From the NCBI RefSeq assembly GCF_003991905.1, contig NZ_RSCL01000011.1:192984-256983 (forward strand): DNA of 64,000 nt, read 5' to 3'. Both the position numbers and the translations under genes were made by a program. The notes beneath the pieces are model-generated. The model did no database searches, was not told the origin of the DNA, and saw only the letters and a list, made by a program, of their open reading frames with translations. The DNA is from Dulcicalothrix desertica PCC 7102 (GTDB taxonomy: Bacteria > Cyanobacteriota > Cyanobacteriia > Cyanobacteriales > Nostocaceae). Shown in pieces: positions 28,039 through 36,695 of the stretch (its first letter is position 1; each line of letters begins with the position of its first letter).

Positions 28039-28116
28039 AACAGATACCGCGCTTCTTTGGATGTGCTGCAATTACTTAAACTTAATTAAGTAGCCATATT
28101 TATGTTATACAAAAAT

Positions 28117-28136
28117 AATTTGAGGAACTTGTGAGG
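28117..28136 (-). promoter_or_regulatory. 11-bp direct-repeat element, site F (perfect)
   Basis: On the minus strand CCTCACAAGTTCCTCAAATT, identical to the consensus; 79 bases before the 63-residue gene. Confidence 0.75.
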
Positions 28137-28219
28137 GAAGCAGGTAGTTAGGGTGCGGGCGCTATTACAATCTTCAATAAAATAAAAAATCATCTACTTT
28201 GACGCATCATCGACTAGTC

Positions 28220-28279
28220 GGTGCGTGACGCTACAAGTCTTTTCATAAGAAGTGGAATTTTTCCGTAGCGTCACACACC
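28220..28279. repeat. dispersed hairpin repeat, second copy
   Basis: GGTGCGTGACGCTAC (28220-28234) pairs with GTAGCGTCACACACC (28265-28279), 14 of 15 bases, around a 30-base loop. Same family as 5408-5466. A broken third arm, GGGTGCGGGCGCTATTAC, lies at 28151-28168. Confidence 0.78.
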
Positions 28280-28382
28280 CTACTATACCGTCACGGCAGG
28301 CGCCAACACACCAAAACTATTGACACGAACCAATAGCTTTTGAAACAACCAGCTTTTTTAGAGCAGCAAGAGCTTTCTGCTT

Positions 28383-29027
28383 TTAATGTGTATTCGTTCG
28401 CCTAAATTGTTTAATTTTTGGCAATGGTAGGAACATAGAAGTTCTACGCTTATATTCGATGTACTCCCTGCCAAATTCTCGCTCCATATCCCTCTCTTCT
28501 TTTTTGGCAAGTCGATAATATAAAACTATCAGGATAGGATACATAATTAACAAGGGAATTGTTACCCATTCTACCAGCATTCCCAAGGTAATTAGAAGAA
28601 AACCTGTATATTGTGGGTGGCGAATGTATGCATAAATACCTTTTGTTACTAGTCTTCCTCTTCCCTCTTTTTTACTCCAATAGCGTCTATAAATTTCCTT
28701 CCAACCGAGAATTACCATTAAGGCGCCGATTGCACTCAATAAAAGTCCAACATACATTCCCCAAAATCCAATATATTTAACAAGGGTATGTCCCCACAAA
28801 AATCCTTCGGGAAGTGTGAAACCAAATAACCAAGTCACGAAGTACAAGCTCATTGGTATTCCAAACATTTCTAAGGCAAAGGCTACAATAAAGGCAAGAT
28901 AAACACTTGCTGGTTTACTCTGACTCTTTTTATAAAAAGGGATAAAAGCCAAGAATAAACCATACATAATTATCCAAACAATTACAGCCCACCATCTGCC
29001 ATAATGAGTCCAAACATTTTCTACCAT
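28383..29027 (-). CDS. isoprenylcysteine/phospholipid methyltransferase-family membrane protein
   Basis: This is a 214-residue membrane protein with about five helices. It ends with the ICMT/PEMT family core: YIRHPQYTGFLLITLGMLVE, then EERDMEREFGREYIEYKRRT. These residues bind SAM and a lipid-like acceptor at the membrane. AAGGAGG precedes the ATG. It begins 27 bases after the M28-like gene, so both are probably on one transcript. The acceptor is unknown. Confidence 0.82.
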   Translation of the reverse strand: MVENVWTHYGRWWAVIVWIIMYGLFLAFIPFYKKSQSKPASVYLAFIVAFALEMFGIPMSLYFVTWLFGFTLPEGFLWGHTLVKYIGFWGMYVGLLLSAIGALMVILGWKEIYRRYWSKKEGRGRLVTKGIYAYIRHPQYTGFLLITLGMLVEWVTIPLLIMYPILIVLYYRLAKKEERDMEREFGREYIEYKRRTSMFLPLPKIKQFRRTNTH

Positions 29028-29054
29028 AAATTCCTCCTTTAGCTCCCGTTTTAT

Positions 29055-31508
29055 TTATGTTAATTTAAAAGACTTAGTAACAATAGTTGGGTCTGCAAAG
29101 TCAAATGGTGCGGGTATCATATCAGCAGAACGCGGTTTAATTGACATTCCTGGTATTTGCGGTAGCCCGTAGGAATAATCTGTTACCTTAATATTTATTG
29201 CTTTCTTAGACTTTATCGATAGTGTTAGCTCAACACCGTCATTGGGAATTGCAAAGTAAATGAATCTCAAATTTCGGCGTAAGTTATTTGGAACCTGATT
29301 CCAAGCAACAGATTTGCCATTAACTGTCACTGCTATAATATCTCCTGGCGCCGATACATCGACTATTGCATTGGATGCTTGGCGTTGTGAACTGACGCTC
29401 GCTTGCAATTCTCGTACTCCATTATTAGTAGTATCTTTCAGCACAGTAACTTGAGGTACAGGTAATTTAATTTTGGGTGCAGTTGCCTCGAATGCAACCC
29501 AAGTTCTTCCTGGGAAGTAGCTGGGCATAGCTTCAAACTGAATTTGCTTGGCGCCTTTTGAGAAAAATTGCTGTGTCCAAGTGTCTAATTTTTCACCAGC
29601 ACTTACCCAAGTCGCTTTTCCTTTGTCGGCATCAAGTATGTAAGCTATATGGTTAGTTCGTGGCTGTTCTGCACTAAAGCCAGAATTTACCATCCCAAAT
29701 CCGAGGAGTAATACACATGAAAGTGCGGCCATAGCAGGTAGTGACCAACGATGCAACCCAAGAGTGCGAAAGTTGGTAAGTAGAAAAAGTAAATGTGGCA
29801 GAAGTATACCTATAATTAGCCCGACAAACAGGATGGGAATGCCAATCAAAGGTATATTTAATACTGCCTCCATCCTACCTGTAGTCATGATGAAAAGCAG
29901 GTATATCACAGGTGTGAGTAAAACTAAGGTTACTGCTGCATTCAACACCAACGCGATAATTTGCAGCCAAGGATGCATTCCAATAGTTGGTGCAAAAAAC
30001 ACCCAAGCCAAAATTAATAAACTCAACAGCAACGGCAAGGTAAACAAATAACTCGTAGCTGGCATCGCGAAGCTAGTTAAGCAAGTTAGCAGCAACCACC
30101 ACAATAGTGCCCCCACAACTAAATTAAAAGCGCTATGCCTTTTATGTAATCTTACCCGTACAAGGTTATAGAGAGTAGCCATCACCGCTACAGTAAAGGC
30201 AATGAAGGCAATTAGATAAAGTTCGCCATCATAAATTCCTATCAACCAAATGTGAAATTTAGGGTTAAATTGCTTGATTGCCGACCACAGCAAACTTGTT
30301 AGTATAACTATAGTGAATAAGTTGGCTAAAAATAAAACAGCGCTAACAAAAATTCCACCAACAGTAAGTTGCCGACGACGCAAACCCATCACAACCACAG
30401 TAATAAATAGTATTATCGCCAGTCCTGCCAGTGGCATAACCAAAGTCTCAGGATAAACAATTACTAAATTAGGCAAGATGTTAAAGGTGATTAATTGCGG
30501 CGCCCGAATTGGGTTTGTTAATGGTAAATTGCCAAGATGTCGCGTTAGAGCCAATGCATAGGAACCGTTATGTTGGACGCTACGTTCTTCAACTCTTTGC
30601 GGGTTATCTAAGGCACTGTGATTGACAAAAATATCGATAAAATAAGCAAAGCTTAATCCGGCAGTATTGCCCTTAAGGAATTCTGATAAGTCACCTGCTC
30701 CTGTCAGCTTACTCAAATCCGTAACAAAAGAATATAGCAGTGGATGGGGTGCAACTTTTAGGGTTTGCTCTACTAACCAACCATTTTCTGGTGTCGTGTA
30801 ATACAACACTGAGGCGCCATGAGTGCCGTGACTAATAAAACTCATTGCGACTGCATAATCTTTTGCCCAAGGATGTTCTTTGATAAAAGCTTTGGGTCCA
30901 AGCAACCCATTTACATCAGCGTCACCAAGGTAAATAATGATATCGTTTTTCAAGGGTTGTCCTGCCAAAATTGCCCGCACTGTTTCCAAAATTACTGCCA
31001 CCCCAGAGGCGCCGTCACCTGCACCAGGTGTAGTGGGCATAGCATCGTACCAACCTGTTAGTAAAATGGCACGGGTGTTTGCCGTTCCAGGTATCCTGAC
31101 AAGAATGTTACGAACATTACCAGCCCACACATAATTAGCTGGCATTCCTTCACCTACCCATTCTTGTCCCGAAGTCCAGCTAGTTGTGCTTTGCACTTGG
31201 GGTTTTAGTCCCATCGCCTTCAGTTGATTAACTAAGTATTGTTCAACGGCTTGGTGTTGTGGAGTACCCATCGGGTGGGGTTCTTTAGCTATGACCCGTA
31301 AATGCTCCATTGCCCGCACAGCAGAAAATTCAGTTATTAGGTCATTGGCTGAGACTACAGATGGTGGTGTAATTAATGGTACTAATCCTAACCAAACGGC
31401 AGCAAAACACGCTAAAATTAATACCAAGCAGTGTAATATATTTGCACGGTAAGAGCGCGCGATATATGGGCGATTGTCTAAAAAAGGAAATAATACACTC
31501 CTGCTCAC
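29055..31508 (-). CDS. M28-like membrane peptidase with altered active site
   Basis: This is an 817-residue membrane protein resembling the ER-metallopeptidase (Fxna) branch of M28. One N-terminal helix (about 25-45) leads to an extracytoplasmic M28 domain (about 60-330); eight or nine helices (about 350-600) and a beta-rich tail follow. The dizinc site is damaged. The first His ligand is Trp153 (LTGWYDAM), the bridging Asp165 (GAGDGASG) is kept, the catalytic Glu-Glu pair is Asp198-Val199 (GDADVNGLLG), and the last His (FVNHSALDNP) is kept. The GTG at 31508 has AAAGGAG upstream and is preferred over an ATG 15 codons earlier. It is probably a non-catalytic binding or transport protein, co-transcribed with the genes on either side. 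Confidence 0.8.
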   Translation of the reverse strand: MSRSVLFPFLDNRPYIARSYRANILHCLVLILACFAAVWLGLVPLITPPSVVSANDLITEFSAVRAMEHLRVIAKEPHPMGTPQHQAVEQYLVNQLKAMGLKPQVQSTTSWTSGQEWVGEGMPANYVWAGNVRNILVRIPGTANTRAILLTGWYDAMPTTPGAGDGASGVAVILETVRAILAGQPLKNDIIIYLGDADVNGLLGPKAFIKEHPWAKDYAVAMSFISHGTHGASVLYYTTPENGWLVEQTLKVAPHPLLYSFVTDLSKLTGAGDLSEFLKGNTAGLSFAYFIDIFVNHSALDNPQRVEERSVQHNGSYALALTRHLGNLPLTNPIRAPQLITFNILPNLVIVYPETLVMPLAGLAIILFITVVVMGLRRRQLTVGGIFVSAVLFLANLFTIVILTSLLWSAIKQFNPKFHIWLIGIYDGELYLIAFIAFTVAVMATLYNLVRVRLHKRHSAFNLVVGALLWWLLLTCLTSFAMPATSYLFTLPLLLSLLILAWVFFAPTIGMHPWLQIIALVLNAAVTLVLLTPVIYLLFIMTTGRMEAVLNIPLIGIPILFVGLIIGILLPHLLFLLTNFRTLGLHRWSLPAMAALSCVLLLGFGMVNSGFSAEQPRTNHIAYILDADKGKATWVSAGEKLDTWTQQFFSKGAKQIQFEAMPSYFPGRTWVAFEATAPKIKLPVPQVTVLKDTTNNGVRELQASVSSQRQASNAIVDVSAPGDIIAVTVNGKSVAWNQVPNNLRRNLRFIYFAIPNDGVELTLSIKSKKAINIKVTDYSYGLPQIPGMSIKPRSADMIPAPFDFADPTIVTKSFKLT

Positions 31509-31593
31509 AACACTATCTCCTTTGAATTTTTTAACTAGATACAACCTCATCAACTGAACATTGTGAAGTCCTCATTACTTACTTATTGCAATA

Positions 31594-32121
31594 TTAGACA
31601 GAGGCTGTTTGTACTTGTTGGAGTTCTTCTGTATTAAGTTTTATTGGTTGTTGTACTGTTAGAACAGAACAAGGAGCATGATGCAATACATAATTACTAA
31701 CGCTACCCAAGAGTAACTCACTCAAACCAGTATGACCACGACGACCAAGAATAATTAAATCAGCGTTCCAATTACGAGCTAATTCGCAAATCATTCGACT
31801 GGGGTCGCCAAGGTGCTGTGTAAATTCTGCATTGACACCCATATCTCTTGCTTGTTGACAACGTTGACTTAAAAAATTAATTCCGTCTTGTTTAAGTTTT
31901 TCCCATTCTCCCATATATTCTTTCATCGCTTCTTCATGCAAATTTAGGGCAATGAAATTACCGTTAATATAAGCAGGGTAAGGATATTGTTCGTCGAAGG
32001 GTGATATGACATTGAACAACATTAGATGAGCATCTGCTAATTTTGCAAGCGATACAGCTTTTTCAAAAACGGGCTGGCAAATATCAGAGTTATCAATTGC
32101 AACTAAAATTTTGTGAAACAT
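31594..32121 (-). CDS. universal stress protein (UspA family)
   Basis: This is a 175-residue single-domain Usp. The fold starts KILVAIDNSD and carries the ATP-binding motif GRRGHTGLSELLLGSVSNYV (G-2x-G-9x-G-S). It is a paralogue of the protein at 38992-39525, sharing ISPFDEQYP, LGSVSNYVLHHAPCSVLTVQQ and most of the fold. It lies in a minus-strand series with the CBS, GerMN, M28-like and methyltransferase genes. Usp proteins accumulate in arrest, starvation and low oxygen. Confidence 0.92.
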   Translation of the reverse strand: MFHKILVAIDNSDICQPVFEKAVSLAKLADAHLMLFNVISPFDEQYPYPAYINGNFIALNLHEEAMKEYMGEWEKLKQDGINFLSQRCQQARDMGVNAEFTQHLGDPSRMICELARNWNADLIILGRRGHTGLSELLLGSVSNYVLHHAPCSVLTVQQPIKLNTEELQQVQTASV

Positions 32122-32164
32122 ATTTCAAATTCCTTAGTTATCAGCCTAGGGCAATTGTTAAAAA

Positions 32165-32920
32165 TTAATTAATCGAAAAATCTTCAGCTAACTGTTGTCG
32201 AGTTAAAGGCTCAGTTAAAACTAGTCCTTCACCACCAAGTGGATGATTCTCATCAAGCAATTGTCCTTCTACATAAATATACACTTTTGCTTTAGGGTCA
32301 ATACTTGAAGCTGTGTAAATGACCTGAGCTACTCTATATATCATTGAGTCACTACCACCACCATCTGTAAATTCTGTTGAGAGATTGACATGAATCTTAT
32401 TTTTGTCAATTTTTAAACTCAATAGCTTAGTATTTTGGGGAATAGTCGTAGTTAGTTCTGTAGTTTGATAATTAGTAAGAAGACTATTAAATGCTTGTTT
32501 TATTGCAATCTCTCTAGAAACTCCTTCTTTCAGAACCACTTTTTGTGATACTAACTTAATTTGTTCTCCTTCAAATTTTAGCCAGTAAGCTTCTGGTTCC
32601 AGTCGATTAATAGCTACCTTGGGTTTTTGAGTTACCTTTATAAAAGGTACAGTAACTTGAACTTGATTAGTTGGTTGATTAATTGCAGGATGGTTAACTT
32701 TAGGTGCTTGTGTAGGATTAGTTAGTGCGGGAGGTTGAATGCTTTGATTTTTAGTACTTGGCATTTTTTTAACTTGCGAAGCAATAGGTTGTTGACTATT
32801 AATATCTTGTAGTGTATAGTTTCTAGCCCACAATATTGCTCCTGCTAATGCTGTTAAAAGAATAACAACATAAATTTTAAAAATGTCTTGCTCAATTGAA
32901 AAATTATATTTAGATTTCAT
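32165..32920 (-). CDS. membrane-anchored GerMN-domain protein
   Basis: This is a 251-residue protein with one N-terminal membrane helix (VVILLTALAGAILWA), a Pro/Asn/Gln-rich linker (about 45-105) and a C-terminal GerMN domain (about 120-245): EIAIKQAFNSLLTN, KIHVNLSTEFTDGGGSDSM and VYIYVEGQ. The domain occurs in spore-germination and cell-envelope proteins and binds partners in the periplasm. It lies 106 bases after the CBS gene and 43 before the Usp gene. Confidence 0.82.
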   Translation of the reverse strand: MKSKYNFSIEQDIFKIYVVILLTALAGAILWARNYTLQDINSQQPIASQVKKMPSTKNQSIQPPALTNPTQAPKVNHPAINQPTNQVQVTVPFIKVTQKPKVAINRLEPEAYWLKFEGEQIKLVSQKVVLKEGVSREIAIKQAFNSLLTNYQTTELTTTIPQNTKLLSLKIDKNKIHVNLSTEFTDGGGSDSMIYRVAQVIYTASSIDPKAKVYIYVEGQLLDENHPLGGEGLVLTEPLTRQQLAEDFSIN

Positions 32921-33026
32921 AGCCCCTCCTAAAAGATAATCATTGTTAGCACATCTATCTTGCTAACTAATAATTATTTTGCTTTTTCGAGATACATAAC
33001 TGTATTTTTACGTATTTTAAACACTA

Positions 33027-33653
33027 TCAACCACTACACCAATCATCAAACTGTCTTTCTCTATAAGCTTCTGGAAACTCCTCACAAAATTCTTCAAATG
33101 CTGTTTTATGAAGTTGTTTTGCTTCTTGATGGGCAATTTCAGCTTGAAGCTCATCAACCACATCCCAAGCCGCAGCACATTCCTCTGAGCGTGGAGAAGT
33201 GTTTGCACAAATTTCACGAGATTTTTTTATTGCTTCTTGTAGTTCTTGTTCAAGTACAAGTGTCCGGGGCAGCTCTATGAACTCGCTTTTGCAAATAATA
33301 TCAGAAGCCGAAATTATACCGATTAATTCTCCTTGAATAACAGGTGCTTGCAACAAATGATTATCTGCAAATAAACGGGCTACATATTCTACTCCTAAAT
33401 CAGGATTGACAGTAATACATGGCTTTGTCATAATTTCATATACTCGTACTTTAGAAGGGTTTTTACCATAGGCAATTACCTTACTAATAATATCTGAATT
33501 AGTGATAATTCCATATGCGTCTTGAGGATGACGGCGTTCTACGATTAACGCTCTCCAATCGCGCGCTCTCATCAATTTTACAGCTTCACTCACTGTTGCC
33601 GAACTGCGTATTGTGGCAACATCATTTGTCATGATATCGGCTGCTTTTAACAT
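33027..33653 (-). CDS. tandem CBS-domain protein
   Basis: This is a 208-residue protein made of one CBS pair (about residues 1-125: MLKAADIMTNDVATIRSSAT, VYEIMTKPCITVNPDLGVEY) and a helical, acidic, cysteine-containing tail (CEEFPEAYRERQFDDWCSG). CBS pairs bind AMP, ATP or SAM and sense energy state. GAGGAG lies 7 bases before the ATG at 33653; an upstream start at 33668 would overlap it. It is the first gene behind site G. Confidence 0.88.
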   Translation of the reverse strand: MLKAADIMTNDVATIRSSATVSEAVKLMRARDWRALIVERRHPQDAYGIITNSDIISKVIAYGKNPSKVRVYEIMTKPCITVNPDLGVEYVARLFADNHLLQAPVIQGELIGIISASDIICKSEFIELPRTLVLEQELQEAIKKSREICANTSPRSEECAAAWDVVDELQAEIAHQEAKQLHKTAFEEFCEEFPEAYRERQFDDWCSG

Positions 33654-33725
33654 ATAAATGCTCCTCAATTTATTGGTATTTACCCACGGGTTTTAATTCC
33701 CTTATATTTTTACTTATAGAGGAAT

Positions 33726-33745
33726 AAGTTGAGGATTTTGTGAGG
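33726..33745 (-). promoter_or_regulatory. 11-bp direct-repeat element, site G
   Basis: On the minus strand CCTCACAAAATCCTCAACTT, 73 bases before the CBS gene. Confidence 0.72.
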
Positions 33746-33816
33746 ACTGTTTAGAGATGAGGTATATATATTTTGTTTGCCCTGGCTCGTTAATAGATAA
33801 CGGTAGCTCTAGAAGC

Positions 33817-33836
33817 ACTCACAACATCCTCACATT
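33817..33836 (+). promoter_or_regulatory. 11-bp direct-repeat element, site H
   Basis: ACTCACAACATCCTCACATT on the plus strand, identical to site I at 38801-38820, in the opposite orientation to site G and 71 bases further from the CBS gene. Confidence 0.62.
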
Positions 33837-33886
33837 TATCATCTAATCTCAAAGTATAAAACTCACCTCTGTATATGGGTTCATAA

Positions 33887-35104
33887 CTAATAACCGATGG
33901 CATTTGCAACCCGAATTGCAGATGTAACGGCGCCTTCATGTAATCCATCTGCTAAGTATGCTCCCACATGGTAAGTATTATTTTCACCATTAGTCATGAC
34001 TACTTCATCTCTATATTTGAAAGAATCTACGGTATATAGTGGTGTATGATGGTCGAAAATATGGATGGTTTTATTTGGTACAATAATACTATCTAAGTTA
34101 AATGCCAAGCTGTATTTTTGGTCTGATGTTACCCCACAAAGCTGGTTAAGGTAGGCATTATATCCCCACCCACTTTCAGTTTCAAAAAAATCAAATTCCG
34201 AAAATTTATTAATCTCGTATCGATGGTACATAGATGTATCTGTATGTAATATAGTTTGCGCTTCATTTTTCTTCCATTGGGAAAATCTTTTGATTTCGTC
34301 ATCTGTTGGGTCGGATAATAATTTCATTACTTGGTCAGGTGGTGTGGCAAACACAATCTTATCAAAGGTATATGCTTCTCCATCAACTAGTTCGATTTTA
34401 ACAATATCCGATTTTCTGGAGATATTCGCAACTTCGACATTTAGTAAGATATCACCATTAAATTTATCTAATATTTTTTCAATGTATGAATATACCCCTC
34501 CTTTAATTCTGACCCATCCTGTATACATGTAATCTCTAAGAACAGGAATTGCTAATTCTGCGGGAAAATTGTCTATGAGTTCAAACGGCATCGAATAACT
34601 ATACATTGCTAGCAATTTTACCCAAGTATTCCGAATGCATGAAGATTTCAAATAATAAGACATTGGCTTGTCGTATAAATCTGGAATTTGGGCAAGATGT
34701 GTTTTTAGCCAGAAACCAGTAGAGCGAGCATAAATGGTATCGAGTCTTAGAAATTCGATTAGTCTCTGGAACCCAGTATAATTTTTACGGATTGCAGAAC
34801 CAGAAAGAAAGTGTCTTCCATCTTTGAGAAACAATGACGAGCCAATATCAACGGATTCTAGCTCTACCTCTAGTTCTTTCATTAAATTGAAGAAGTTATA
34901 AAACTTTAAAGGGAATTCGATTACACCACCTTCTAAAAATAAGTTATTTGGAAATTGATGAGATTTAACATTTTTATTGATTGTCCGAATATGTCCACCC
35001 AAAACAGGTTGTCTCTCGAACACTGTTACATGATGTCCATTTTTATTGAGTAAGTATGCTGTCACCATACCACTGGCGCCACCACCAATAATTGCAATTT
35101 TCAT
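33887..35104 (-). CDS. FAD-dependent amine-oxidase-like oxidoreductase
   Basis: This is a 405-residue flavoprotein with the N-terminal dinucleotide-binding motif KIAIIGGGASGMVTAYLLN and the following VFERQPVLGGHIRT, as in NAD(P)-binding amine oxidase/protoporphyrinogen oxidase-like proteins. A C-terminal FAD contact is HVGAYLADGLHEGAVTSA. I place the start at the ATG at 35104; upstream codons would overlap the preceding gene. It follows the next FAD enzyme by 17 bases, and both follow EF-G, so they share a transcript. The substrate is unknown. Confidence 0.82.
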   Translation of the reverse strand: MKIAIIGGGASGMVTAYLLNKNGHHVTVFERQPVLGGHIRTINKNVKSHQFPNNLFLEGGVIEFPLKFYNFFNLMKELEVELESVDIGSSLFLKDGRHFLSGSAIRKNYTGFQRLIEFLRLDTIYARSTGFWLKTHLAQIPDLYDKPMSYYLKSSCIRNTWVKLLAMYSYSMPFELIDNFPAELAIPVLRDYMYTGWVRIKGGVYSYIEKILDKFNGDILLNVEVANISRKSDIVKIELVDGEAYTFDKIVFATPPDQVMKLLSDPTDDEIKRFSQWKKNEAQTILHTDTSMYHRYEINKFSEFDFFETESGWGYNAYLNQLCGVTSDQKYSLAFNLDSIIVPNKTIHIFDHHTPLYTVDSFKYRDEVVMTNGENNTYHVGAYLADGLHEGAVTSAIRVANAIGY

Positions 35105-35121
35105 GACTAATATCCTATTTA

Positions 35122-36654
35122 TTATGGTAAAAACCAATCATTCGATAATCGTTGGTACAACATCGCCCCAGTCCAAAAAGTAGGAGCAAATCCTGGGTAT
35201 CCAGATGAAGCATTACAGAAATAGAAGCGGTTTAATGATGTCTTATAAGTTAATCTACCAATGCCCATATTTTGAGGTGTTAAATTAGAACCATAAGAAT
35301 TACCTTGGGGACACCAACAGAATCGCTCGTTTGTAGTCGGAGTACCTGTAATGTGAAAAACTATATATTTCCGGAAATTTGGAATGTAGTTCTTTTCAAC
35401 CACATCAAGTATATGGTCTAAAATTTCTTGTTTTTTTTGGCGATATGCTTTTTTATCATTATCTTTCAGGTTTTTAAAATAATTATAGTTAGCAACAGTT
35501 AAAAATTCGACAATTTGGCAATCTTCTGGGCAGTCGCGTTCGTGTTCGGTTAACAGTGTCGGTGTGGTAATAGCAAAACTAGGATTAGAATAGTCATGCT
35601 TTTCATACATTTGATAAAAGGCTTCGTTCAAGTCGCGATGTCCACAATAGAATCTATTCCAATTGCCAAAATCATAATTTCGTAAATCGATATCTTTAAC
35701 AACGCAATAAGCCATGAAATTAGAAGGAGAATATTCATAATCTAGTTTTTTTTGCACTGCCAAAGAAAATTTATTTATCCCAATCATGCGAGCAGCCTTT
35801 TTGGGGTCAATATTACAAATAGTCGTTTCGGCAATAAATTCATGGTTTTGATGGGTTATTCGATTAATTGCATTAACTCCTGTCACTGTTTGCTTATCAA
35901 CTAAAAAATTTGTAACTTCATAATTAAGAAGAACTTTACCTTCATTGTCTTCAATTACTTTTACTAATGAGTTAATTACATGTTCAAAATGTTTTGTGGG
36001 GTAAAAGGCGCCTTGTTGGTATCCAGTAAATAAAATTACCCAGGCATAAAACGAGAGTTGGTCTGGTGGTAATAAAAAATCAACCCATTGCAGTGCTAGT
36101 AATGTTTGTGCTTCTTGAGGTAATTTAAATTTATTGAAAGCATCTTGGAGTGTACTATTTAAATACTTTAAAGCGCATAATGCTTCATCAAAGTTTTTAA
36201 TTAGCTTCATAAAATTGATTGGAAAAGTTAAGCTACGTAACCCTTCTCTGACTTTTTGTATTTCCAAAATAAATCTTTTGTTGTTATCTGCATCGTTAGG
36301 GAAAAGAACAGCAAGTCTTTTGATTAACTCATTATTATCTGAGGGTATATCGAGCAAGTAACCTGGCATCATCATCTGGTCAAATCCGTTTGGATTATAC
36401 TGTTCAAAAGTTACTTCTTTATCCATGTTCAACCTTTTTAAAATTCTATTTACAGTCTGTCCTTCACCACAATCCCAAACATAATGCAGTTGTGCATTAA
36501 ACCTATACTTATTTGCCAATTCAAATGTGTGTCCAAATCCACCTGGATGCTCATGCGCTTCCAAAACTAAAACCTTTTTACCAGATTTTGCCATTAGTGC
36601 AGCAAATACTAATGCTGATAAACCACTACCCGCGATTAAATAATCTATTTTCAT
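35122..36654 (-). CDS. phytoene-desaturase/retinol-saturase-like FAD oxidoreductase
   Basis: This is a 510-residue flavoprotein of the CrtI/retinol-saturase group. It begins YLIAGSGLSALVFAALMAKSG and VLEAHEHPGGFGHTFE and ends PGFAPTFWTGAMLYQRL. The family acts on polyenes, carotenoids or related lipids, but many members have unknown substrates. It lies 41 bases after the EF-G gene and 17 before the second FAD enzyme. The pair may act on one substrate in sequence. Confidence 0.82.
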   Translation of the reverse strand: MKIDYLIAGSGLSALVFAALMAKSGKKVLVLEAHEHPGGFGHTFELANKYRFNAQLHYVWDCGEGQTVNRILKRLNMDKEVTFEQYNPNGFDQMMMPGYLLDIPSDNNELIKRLAVLFPNDADNNKRFILEIQKVREGLRSLTFPINFMKLIKNFDEALCALKYLNSTLQDAFNKFKLPQEAQTLLALQWVDFLLPPDQLSFYAWVILFTGYQQGAFYPTKHFEHVINSLVKVIEDNEGKVLLNYEVTNFLVDKQTVTGVNAINRITHQNHEFIAETTICNIDPKKAARMIGINKFSLAVQKKLDYEYSPSNFMAYCVVKDIDLRNYDFGNWNRFYCGHRDLNEAFYQMYEKHDYSNPSFAITTPTLLTEHERDCPEDCQIVEFLTVANYNYFKNLKDNDKKAYRQKKQEILDHILDVVEKNYIPNFRKYIVFHITGTPTTNERFCWCPQGNSYGSNLTPQNMGIGRLTYKTSLNRFYFCNASSGYPGFAPTFWTGAMLYQRLSNDWFLP

Positions 36655-36695
36655 AAAACCTCATTAATTTTGTATCTGTTGATAATTTTCCATAT

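Noticed and set aside
33078-33097. A CTCCTCACAAAATTCTTCAAAT match to the direct-repeat element
   Set aside because: It lies inside the CBS-protein coding sequence, where it encodes the acidic segment EEFCEEF, so it is probably coincidental.
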